A DNA stretch of 64,000 nucleotides from Streblospio benedicti (lineage: Eukaryota > Annelida > Polychaeta > Spionida > Spionidae), in the NCBI GenBank assembly GCA_019095985.1, contig CM032660.1, positions 14,429,654-14,493,653 on the forward strand. Reading direction: 5' to 3'. Position numbers and translations under genes: made by a program. A model generated the notes under the pieces. It was not told where the DNA came from, ran no database searches, and saw only the letters and a program-made list of their open reading frames with translations. Shown here piece after piece: positions 35,601 through 47,600 of this stretch; the first letter of the stretch is position 1, and each line of letters starts with the position of its first letter.

Positions 35601-38600
35601 TCAGAATGCAGTAGTGTCACTCTGGTTGATCGAGATTATTACTCTGTTGACTGTTAGACCCCCTCTGAGATCTAGTAGAGTCTACACGTCACACACTCGG
35701 AACTACTCGGAACTACTCGGAATGTTTCGGAGCACTGTTGAGAGCAGCGGAAAATTACGAGGATTACCGAATGACACGTCACATGCTTGTACTATATTGT
35801 ACGTCCGAGCTTCTAGAATAAAGTAGTACTTCTACCACGTGTTCTTTTATCGGAAAATCGGCGAACGTTTTAGCTGAATCAAGAACTGCATTATCTTCTA
35901 GATTCTTTACCAGCAACTTGCGCATAGCTAAAGGTAATATTATAAGTCTTAGTGATTGGTATTTATTTAAATATAGTTATAGTATATATGATATGTAGAT
36001 TTATTTATGTATTCTAGTAGATCTATAGATATATGTGTATCTACATGAAACGTCGGGAAAATATTGCTCCTTAGAAATCATTAGGATAAAACTCAATCGA
36101 TTTTTGTAAAATTATATTTTGTGAAAAATGAATGGAACTAGGCCATTTGAGCACATCAGACATATTAATACAAATATTCAAATATCTTTATGTCATACCG
36201 CCAAGCTATTGCATATTTAAACTGTTCACATTTGATATGAAAGATTACTGAACAACAGTTCCATTTTTTATAGTTCATCCAAGCTGAAATAGTTTTAACA
36301 CATATTCTACCAGATCGGAGTCAACTCCTGACTTTTTTACGGGAAAGTCGCCCTCTTTTTCCAAATAACTCTAAATACAGAAGGTCTGGCAATACTCACA
36401 TGCTAATCTAGCATATGACGATATGTCAAACTAAGGGGAATAAACTTTACATACGGATGCAAATTGTTTGGCAATAAGCAGAGTATTGATATAATTTTAC
36501 TATCATTTGGAAGAAAAAAAATCACGTTGGCAAACCACTTAATGCGACAAATTTACATCGCCGAAAACTCACATTTCTATGAAAATTGACCCCACACATC
36601 GTATACCATTTTGAAGGAAATCACCTACAATTTTCATTGATGAGAACTAGGCACACATATTTTATCGTTATCACTACATTTATTCATCTGGATAATACTC
36701 ATTTATTTATTGTGCATGTTTTATATGTATACAGAGATGTGAACTGTAGGATTTGAGCCCAACAATCGAGTGCTCAAATACCATTCTATCATGACTAAAA
36801 TGACTAAAATCCAAACTAAATGAGTGTATGATTCGTTATTTTACAATAAATCATATCATAACGTTCTCATTACCATTTTGACCATGCGACTCAGCGGCTG
36901 TTATTCAGTTAAAACCTTTGAATATTTAGCATAGTTTCGAAATTATCCACTATAAAAACATTTGTGAATGATAAAGGACGAATATGCGATTGATTTGACA
37001 CCAAGAAATAATAAACTGCCTCGTGGTCTGATTTCAGGAGATATGTTGACATTTCTGGAAATTCGATTTTGTCTTCAAAGAAAAGCAAAATGTTGCAACA
37101 CTGTTGCAACATTGTTGCAACATTGTATCCACCACAAACGTGGCGGATATTTCACGATTTTGTCTCCAAAGAAAAGCAAAATGTTGCAACAATGTGTTAC
37201 AATGTATTCAGTGAGTGCTATATAAATGCTGTGAATTCACTTCATTCGTCGCTGAAAATTTATTGGATATGACTGTTTTAGTTTCTGGTGTTGACATTAC
37301 AGGTCAAGTAATGAATTTATTGCATGTAGCAGAAATCAACACTGTTTGTTAGGTAGTTTTTATTCATTCTGACATGTCAATTTATCCTGTTTCATTAATG
37401 CACTATATAAGTTTATTGTACATGTTTGTTTAAGTAGATTGTTGTTTCGAATTTATAATANNNNNNNNNNNNNNNNNNNNNNNNNNNNNNNNNNNNNNNN
37501 NNNNNNNNNNNNNNNNNNNNNNNNNNNNNNNNNNNNNNNNNNNNNNNNNNNNNNNNNNNNCTGCTATAGGTATCTATAATTATGACTTACGTTTGTCGGT
37601 ACCGATAAACCAGCATTTCGGTGGCCATCTTGGTGGAAATCATGTATTTGAAGCCCTCATGTTTGAAATACAAGTTTTTTTTCTTGATTGATTGGATTCC
37701 TTGTAAAACCTACTCATAGACACCAAAATCAATGTTCCATGTTAAATAGTTATTTAGTTATCACCAAAATCGTTATTGACTTTGACGACGGCGGCCATCT
37801 TTAATTTGAAGGTCAAGGAGTGAAAATATTTTCCGGCATACGACAGATTTAAATTCAGCATACCCGAATTATGTAAAATCAACTGTATGCCAAATTCTAA
37901 TATAAAATGCCTTGCACTTTTTATGGAAGCAACTTTCTGGAAAACCAGCCCTGACTAGTTGAAAAATAATACCTTTTTGGAACTTATGGAGAACATGATT
38001 ACATTATTCTTTAAAATATCTACGAAATTCAATGGAAATATTTAATTGTTACAAATGCAATAAAAAAATGAAATGACAGACTGCATGGTAAATACGCTAT
38101 AATTTAGAGCATATGGTAACTTTTTATTTATTTATTTTTCATATTATAGTCCTACTCCAATTTGTTAAGACATGTTACTTTCATTTTCTCTTTTTAAAAC
38201 CATTCTTTATATGATTGATTCAATATCTATTCCAATAATAAATATTAACAAGTTGTATTAAGAAATGTGGGTTGCATTTGTTTTATGCGCTGATCGATAT
38301 GTATCCTAATCCGTAACCAGAGCTTGAGACGCGAGGAGACGTAATTGGCTCATTCCAGGTCGATCAGCATCACTGTCAGAGCTCATTGTCATTATGAACT
38401 TTGAAGTCAAATTTGTTTTTGTTTTTTTAAAAATGAATACCTTTTAGCATAAAAATTGGTAATATATGGAAAATTAAGAATTAAAAAAAATGTCCCCACC
38501 AAACAATGATCCGATCGTAGTGAGCATTAATTTTGAAATAAATTAGAATAATTAAAGTATTGTAGATCACTAATCATGGTTGAATCTTTGATAAAATAAC

Positions 38601-41600
38601 AATTGTTTGATATTACACTAGAAATAGTGATTTAGGAATAAGATAATCCAATAGTGCAATGGCTATTTTGAAAAACAAGCAAAGATCTCAAGTGAAATCT
38701 GAAGAGCGAGGACGCAAAGCTAGAACAACTGCCTCCTCTGCCACAGGCTCGCTACAGGCCTGCCTAAGAGCACGATAAAATTTGCAATTATGAAATCAAG
38801 AGAAAAACATAGAAAGCTGGAAATTTCATCTAGGTACTCGAATATTGTTTAGATTCAATATATGAAGAACCCCTTGCTGTCCCCTTCAGATTTTTAAAAA
38901 TGGTGTCTCAGTTTCTTCAGAATGTGTCCAGAATACTATGATCAGCTAACACAGTAACAGTACAGCATCATCAATACCAATCTGAACCTCGAGATCAGAT
39001 CAGTCTCACAAATATCTTTACTATGACCTGTGATAAACCCATACCTTAATAGTTGGGGGGAAGCCATGGATTAATATGGATGCACTATGAGATGGCAGCC
39101 GACTGCACGCAGGTGGCTATTGTTCTCAGATTGTGTTAATCCACTTTATGAATATTCATACCATGGCTGGGTGAATCAATCATTAGCAACTTATTGACTT
39201 GTGCATGTGTAAAGAACAAGAACTTGTCGGCGTGCCAAAGTGGATATGAAAAGTTATAGCGCGCGTGATAAAATATTAGACCCACAAAAAGTGGAATATC
39301 CCAGACTTGACCGAACCCCCACCCATTCCCCTAAATGGAACACTGTTCCCACTTTTTGCAGAGCGTGAGAAAATGTACATCATCCCTTACCTCCAGTCCC
39401 CATGAAATAAGGCGAGCTCAATATGGGAGGAGATTAGGTCATAGACAATACCGCGGGTGAGTCACATGAATTATTTTATCAGCTTGCTTGCTTGCCATAA
39501 CAGAGTGAGTAGAATTTTATCAGGTCAGTTCTTGGGGGGTATCTCAGCGAGCACAAAGGCGTTCCTGATGCGCCACAAGAACGAATTCTGATAAATTAAT
39601 TCATGTTACACAGCGAACCTGATTTTGCATTTATCATTCTTTTTACATCAATTACCGCACTGCTTTTTTTAAGTAGCCTGGCCGAGTACAATAATGATTA
39701 CCACAGTATCACCCCTGTTCGACTAGTGGGGATAACCCTCTCGGGTTATCGGATACTTCTGGATCATGATAACCAAATAAATTATTTGAAGAAAAGAATG
39801 ATAAAACATAACACCGCATGAACTCAAATCATCAACACACGCACCACGTGACCTTCCTCAGGGCAGCGACCAGCGAGGCTTCAAGGCTGGTGATGGCCGT
39901 GGTGCAGCATGACGGCACCGTCACCTGGTACCCGCACAAGCTCTTCCAGGTGCGTGCCCACAACACACGCACACGTGCAAACTCACCTGAGATTACATTA
40001 TAACCACATAACATGTACGTTTATTTTCCATCTCTTTCCGAGCAGAAAACATTTGTGCGGATAAAAATTCGTTACACTCACTGTGTCTGGTTCTGTGGCC
40101 CTGTTGATTGGGATTTAGACTCGTGGCCAGAAGGTGGTGGGTTCTATACACGGTCGGGTCAGTTTGTGGGCGTTGAGCGAACTCATACCTGAATAGTTGC
40201 ACACAGCTCTGTGGCACCTACACGTAATTGTTGCAGGTCATTGGGTTGAAATAGAGAATGAGTTATTATGTGAGTGATTAGCATTGTGCTCTGAATGTGC
40301 TGCCTGTGCAAATATGTGAGAAATGTTCAGTTGATGATCAATGAGTTTGCCAATGACCTAGTATAAATGTTAAGTCGTGGATCATGACTATAAACCACCA
40401 CATTTACATTTACGTAAATTTTTACTTTATACAATACAATACATATCCACGCATCCATAACAACCGTACACCTAAAAACGTGCAGACACTTTTTCAACAC
40501 AAACGCTCGTTAAAAATTGTTTCAGTAACATTGGGGTTTTTTTTTCATAAGCAACTGCATCAATGGATATGAGTTATCAAACATGTCTTTTGATAGGGTT
40601 TTTGAGAAAATTAATAATATGGAAGACTTTTCCATTCTAATAATCTTTTTAAAAAGTTCAAAGCCACTTCCAAAAGAAAATCAAATCAATTGATCCGTTG
40701 CCTTTGGTTTTCGTGCCCCATTGCAATTCATAAATATACATGAGCAGAACTTCCGAACACACACTTAATCTAAGATGATCAGCTCTCTAAATATCATCCT
40801 TTCTTCTTCTACGCCTCTTTTTTCTTCATAAATCCTCTTCATATAGGCACGTTTTCTATGTGAACATTTGGTTCATTAAGCAAGTAATTTCTGGCAGACG
40901 TTTTATTGAATTGGTGATATTTTGGTCAACCTTTTGAAGCAGTGTATAGTTTAAAAAATGCAAACTGAGGAATTATGCTCGGCGACAAACTTACATACGA
41001 TATTGATAAAAGCAATGTTCACTGTCTCAAATCCATTTCCCGTGTTTAGAGCTCTAGATAATGCAGAATCCAAAGTAATTGATACCATGGAAAGCATGAT
41101 CTAAAATTTGCTCAGGACCCATATGGAATTTGACAGATGTACAGTTATGAGATTTGCGGATAGCCCTAAGGTAATGTATGGGAATTGAATAAGAGCTAAA
41201 TGCACTTATATCATAGAGCATAGTGAATAGAATCTTATGTGAGTGACAGATTAAATTTAAACAAATAGATGCAATAGCAAGGTCAGCATCTTAGTAACCA
41301 CATACATGTCTATTAGGATCACCATTGGGACCAGTGTTATGTGGTCTCAATAGAGAGGTGGTCTCTATACAGAGGTCTCTATACAGAGGTTGAATTTGGT
41401 AGCTTTATGAAGGTTTGGGACCGTAAAAGTGGTCTTATTAGAGGGGTGGTCTTAATTGGAGGTTATACTGTAGTTCTCTTTGTTAGGGTTATTTATACAC
41501 ATATATGTTTGTAGAGTTGATATGCACAGAAATTGCCATCTGTTATTACCTCGTAATTGAACACTGTTCTCCGCAAACATCATTGCTATTTGCTCAAATG

Positions 41601-44600
41601 CTTCACACATCTTGTTCCATTAGATGTGTTTTTTCCATTTTGCTTTAGATCATTTCTCAAAGTGCAGCTCTTAGATTAAGTGCCCTTTTAATTTTACTTG
41701 ATGGTAGTATTTCAAAACAATCTTTCAATCACATTAATGGTAGCTTGAGGATTTCTTTGCATTTGGTATTTCAAAGTTCACACATTTCCTCAGAATTCAG
41801 CATTGCTATTGCAAACATTTTGTCACGCCCAATTTCTTCTTTCTTTTAATATGTCGTAAATAAACGGCTAAGTTTTTAAGACATGTAGTTTTATGCAAGA
41901 AATTGTTCTATCAAAAATCATCTTATTTGGTTTATAGTCTTCATCCAACAGAATCTTCAAATGCCTTTTCACCAGTTCACTGACACACCCCAATGCTCAA
42001 TGAAGCAAATGGTGTAGATACACCTATTATGGAAAAGTGTGTACACATAGCGGTTGAATACCAGTTCATCACGAACTCTGATAAGTTCACTTTATGAGTA
42101 ACTTGAGTAAATAGCCATTTCCCTTCATATCCAAATTATGCATTATAAATCCAGGAGATAACTTGAAACTTCGGAGACCTCGATATTTAATATACTCCCA
42201 GTACTCCCTTCAAGTACCAGTCAAAAGGGCCAAACTATATATGTAACAAATGAGTAATAGGCCCACAGTGCTTGGTGAATAGGTGCCACACACAGCAGCG
42301 GTAGTTCAGGGTTCGAGTCCGTGCTGTGGCTATATCATGTATATATGTATATGTATATGACATAGTCCTAGTGGAGATAGAATCTTCTATATCAATACTT
42401 TAACTCAAGTCTGTTGGTTACCTATATATCTATATATTTACACAGTTTACATGTTAATATAGGAATGAGCTTGCTTTGCTCATATCTACTGACGGCCGAC
42501 CCAATCCATGCATCATTCTGTCAAACTATCAAGCTCAGGCCTCCTAGCTATAAAACTTCAGCTCAGCTGTGGCCCGCGCATAGTTTAAAGTGGTCAGTGG
42601 CTTTACTTGGTTCTACTCCAGAGTTCCTGCGCAATCGACGTGCGCAACTTTCCGTTCGACAACCAGACATGCCACATGTGGTTCGGCTCGTGGACGCACA
42701 CGCTCGCAGAACTCGACCTTGACCTTGCTTTTCCCGAGGGTATTGACCTCAGCACATTCAAGTCTGTCTACAAGGTTTGCACAAAAATTATTCGTAATGT
42801 ATTATCATCCTTTCTGTGTTTAGATTGCAGAACTTTTAGCACGATGCACACACGTAACTTTAATTCAGGCTACAAGCGCATGATAGCCAGTTAACAATCG
42901 AAAACCATTTGGTAACTTCAAAGTGGTAAATTCAAAATAAACACTCGAAATTCTATTACTCATATAACTCTTATATTATCATCTGCTTCGGTGCAAAAAG
43001 AATTCCAGGGTCTATATGTAATTTGGAATTGCCTTTGGACCGAAGCAGGTGGTGACAAAATAATCATACGAGTACTAGAATCACGAGACCCACTGCTTTA
43101 TACCACATAACAAGGCTCAACTGGACATGAGAATAAACACCAGATTGCACTGCTTCTTCTGTAATGAGGGGTGTATATAGCCCCAATTAATGAAAATCCA
43201 GTCACCAACATTTTTTCCCCTAAATCACCAGTCACCAATACATTTCCAGGCACCCCAGACTGTACCATTTATCAATACCATGTCACAGAGAAAATCCATA
43301 AAGTTGTTGAAGTCAGCAGCCAATCACAGCATTTCATTTGCATAGAAACGATCTCATGTAATTGTAATTATGATTTATTTCTCAAACCAATTAGGTACAG
43401 AAATTTAAAATGTAATAAAGATACAATAAACATAGCAATTGACAGCAACATAATGATTACAACATATTTTAACAAGCAAGTGAAAATATGGTACACATAT
43501 AAGTATGAAGCGAAACAGTAGTAAAAAGCATGAAAGCTGTCACTAGGGTAGAAAGCAGACAGTCTGTTGGTTAATACAATTCATTATTATTCTGACAAAT
43601 TTGTATATTTTCAGCAGCTTCTTCCTAGTTCTCCTAATACCATATTCATATATTCCTTCCCATTAAAGATATCATACTACTACTACGAACTAGGGATTCT
43701 CCAGATCAATAGCTGATTAGCCCCCAATATCACATGGCCGATGCTAGCTTCAGATGCCCCACAAGACGCCAGAAATGAGAAAACAATATTGTCACCCTTT
43801 TTATGGTGCATCGTGTGCATGTTTTGTGGCTAAACCGTACAGAAACGTCTGAAAAAACGGTCTGTGACCTTTCAGGTGGACTGGATGAACAAGCAGGCTT
43901 ATGGGACCATTTGGAAATACCACACCATAATACGGTGAACATGTCACCAATGCCACACTTAAATAGAAAGGCTTTACGATGATAAAGTTATCCCTCAAGA
44001 CGACCCGGAAAAGCAAAACGATGACCCAAATCTACAACTCATTAATCCAAAACGGGAGCCCATAAGTCAATAAATATCAAAATCACTTCTCCAGGGAAGT
44101 GATAACTATTTTGGGCGGCCAGAATTGTGTCATTTCCTCCATGAAGACAGCCTCAATCATGGAGCTTCGTGAACAATCCAACTGTTGGAACAGATGCTTC
44201 TGTTTCATGCTTCCATTGCTCCAGAACGTAACGATAGTGGCGGCACTTACGGTTTCATCTGTCGACTATAATCCTCACAAAGCAGCAGATGAAGCAACAG
44301 TTAACCATAAAGACCCAGAACCAACCAAAAGTGCACCATTCTCAACCGAACCAGACAGATCACTCCAAAATTGAGGCCAGAACACCCATGTCCACCTCGA
44401 AATGACACTAAGGTTCTGGCGTCTTCTCGAGCGTCTGGACCTAGTATCAGCTATGTGAAATTGGGGGTTAGTTAGGTTTCGTACACAACAAACTGATGTG
44501 ACGACCTCACCCGTGTTTGGGTGCTTCCAGGAGGCGAGCGAGTGGGACATCATCAACGCAACGGCGGAGCGGTTCGTGCTGCCGCCCGAGGACGCCCCGG

Positions 44601-47600
44601 GCCCGCACTTCCCCGTGCTCAGCTTCACCGTGGAGCTGGAGCGCAAGATGATGTTCTCCACGTACATCCTCACCATGCCCGCCATCTTCCTCTCCTTCCT
44701 CACGCTGCTCGTCTTCTGGCTGCCGCCCGAGCACGCAGATAAGAACGCGCTCGGTGGGTGGATGGGGGTGGGTGGAGCGAGGGGGCCTGCGTGTGCGTGG
44801 GTGGGGGTGATTTGGGGATCTATGTATGGGCGGGGGAATTTGTGTTTTTTCGTGCGTGCGTGTGTGCGTGCGTGTGTGCGCGCGTGTGTGCTTGCATGGA
44901 GGTGAGTCGGGGGAGGGTCAATTTTTGTTAGGGGGATCTGCGTTTGCATGAATGACACACACTTGAATATATTGTCATGAATGTGTTCACCGCTGTGTGT
45001 GTGCGCGCGATGTAGGGGTTGACGTGTGAATATACACTTCAAGGTCTTGTGCTACCTTTGGTCAGCTGTGGGTGTCGTGCGAGCACACAGCCAATTTATC
45101 ACTTGAGTATTTCTATTTTAAAAAGTGTTATTCTTAAGTCTTTCGGGTGTTTATTCAATTCAATAGACAACTATTGAGAGTGTTGTAAGACTTCTTATAG
45201 GCAATTTAAAAGATATATCCGTGAAACGACGATGGATTAAGCGCTGTTCAAAACAGGCCTGCCTCTCGAGCTCAATTGCATATATAGATGGTGGTTTAGG
45301 GTGTGCGCGACAAAGATGTGATGTTTATATATGTATGTGTGAGCTATGAATATGTGTGTCTCACGTTTTCTCGTGATGTGCTAACTTTCTCTACGTAGCT
45401 GTCACCAGCTGCAAAATTTGGCGAGGCCATGATCTACAGGGAAAATGATACGGGTGTTTGCATTCACTATGTACGGTATGTAGTTAAAACAAATGTGAAT
45501 TAAGTATGCCCATGTGTGTACGAGTAAGTAAGCGAGTTTGTATAAAGTGCATGTGTTCAGAACATCGTATTTTCACTCAAAGAAATACTTGTATTAAGTT
45601 CATAATGCTGCGTCTCTCGTTTTATCTAATTAGTGGATTTAGAGATAGTTTCCTTATTAAGCTCTGCTATCGAAATATCGTCATATGATATCATTATAGA
45701 TAGGATTTATATTATGAATGTCATATTAACGGTTTACCTCATCATGGTCGGCGTCTGCAAATTTCTATCAATGTGAAATACAGCTTTTTTATTGCTCTGC
45801 AACAATAGAAGCAGAGTCAAGTCAAGCCTGCATCTCTACGAAAAAGAGGTGCTTTCTAGCGCATATTACGCTTAATAGGATATATAGATCATGGAAATCT
45901 TGCAGCTGCATTTTACAATTGAGTTCACTAAGTTTGACTGGTATAATTTTTGTCCAACATTATTTATAGTTTGAGTAACCACATAGCCAAAATATACTTG
46001 ACTGTTTAACCCTTCAGTTCCATTACCATAGGAAGCAAAATGAGATTGGTCTGAGGCTATTCAAAAACAGACATTTAAACAAATTGCTCGTTATTGTTCT
46101 GTGTTTAACAAATTTTCTTGGACTATTGTAAATTTGCTTGTGACTGATTGGATTATTTTCTTATATTTTCAAGAGCTTGGTAGGCCATAATTGAACTATT
46201 GATTTATCTAATGTGCCCACACAAATTATTATCTCATGATCTTATAGTCCTTCCTACAGGCATGATCTCGAACCCTGATACAATAAGACCATGTAATGAA
46301 TAAAGATTTCTCTTGTCAGTATTCATAAAAGGCCGAGTGATCACTCCAAATTTCTAATACCTCGAAATCTATGTATGATATACACATCCAAATGTCATGT
46401 CGTGCTCTATCTCACACGTCCACATCTACACAGTCAGTTCCATAGCGTCCCCGTCGTTCCGCTCCAGGTCTGACGATCTTCGGCAGCCTGCTGCTCCTGC
46501 TGCTCATCTTGGTGGAGGCGGCGCCGCCCACCGCGTCCGCCGTGCCGCTCCTGGGTACGTCACTCGGCGGGTAGCGTAAAGAAAGTGTGTACGGGGATGT
46601 CAGTGGTACGTCCAGAGGTGCGTGACAAAATAGAATGTCATGTGGCCTATATATGCATGACTGCGCAATCAAGCGCATTATAACAGTACAGGTACCTGTT
46701 CTTCAGCTGACTTCAGTATTTTCTTTACATTGCCAATCGATGTGCACATGATGTAAAAAATAATATAACCTCTCTGTTGAGACCATCTCTATAATAAGAC
46801 TACTTTTCACAGTCCCAACAAACGTTCATAACGTAACCAAACTGAACTTCGATATAAAAATCACCTTACTATCTAGACCACTTGAGGTCAGTTCCACGGG
46901 TGGTCTTATAAGAGAAATTCAACTGTATATTACACAGGTTTTTAATGGTATAATATAAATCCAACGTGTTCAATTAACACTGTGTTGATGCTTGCAGGTG
47001 TGTACTACTGTTTCACGACAGTCATCGTGATCCTGTCCATCTTCTTGTCGTCGCTTGTTGTCAAAGTGGCGAAGAGTGGGAAGAAACACCGTCCAGTCCC
47101 AAGAGCATTGAAAATCGTACGTCTATCTTATCAGTTATACAGTGTGTGTAAATTAAGGATGTTGAATTTGATGCTCTGGTGGGTATCTCGTCGATTTGTT
47201 TTCATTTTTGCTTGTTCTATATATACATATGTAATGCATCTACTGGCTTCAAATCATCCAAATGTTTCGCTCATCATCTACCACGGATATTTAACTTTCT
47301 CATGCAATAGTTACGAACATTTTGTCACTTTCTACAATAATCTAACCATCTAAAATCTCATAATGAAATACAGTAACCCAAAACAAAACCAATAGCAATA
47401 TCACCGCACATTGCAGACCATTCTCGACATCCTGGCCCCGATCCTCTGCCTCAAGCTGGTCACGTGCAGAGCCCGGCAGACTATACGAGAGCCTCCCGTG
47501 TTCTCTGCGGAGCACGGCCGGGAGAAGGACCACCTCGAGCCTCTGAGAGAGAAGCCGGAGAACAACCTCATATCACGTGATATCTTTGATGACGTGAATT

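Larger units (their letters stand above)
34967..39861. other. Third intron of receptor subunit 1, with an assembly gap
   Basis: A 4.9-kb intron with no gene. It includes MITE part copies (35191-35405 and 39259-39383), a 10-bp tandem repeat (about 35698-35720, unit CGGAACTACT), a 91-bp direct duplication (37065-37190), and 100 N at 37461-37560. Confidence 0.7.
39950..42621. other. Intron of receptor subunit 1
   Basis: A 2.7-kb intron with a SINE (40083-40417), an AACCTCT-type repeat (41330-41475) and a tRNA-like sequence (42261-42331). I see nothing else. Confidence 0.6.

Noticed and set aside
37461-37560. Possible unknown insertion at the N run
   Set aside because: It is a standard 100-N scaffold gap, not sequence.
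44275-45042. Minus-strand frame of 255 codons over the M1 exon
   Set aside because: It is the antisense shadow of a GC-rich receptor exon plus a GT microsatellite, with His/Ala/Arg-Thr repeats and no homology.
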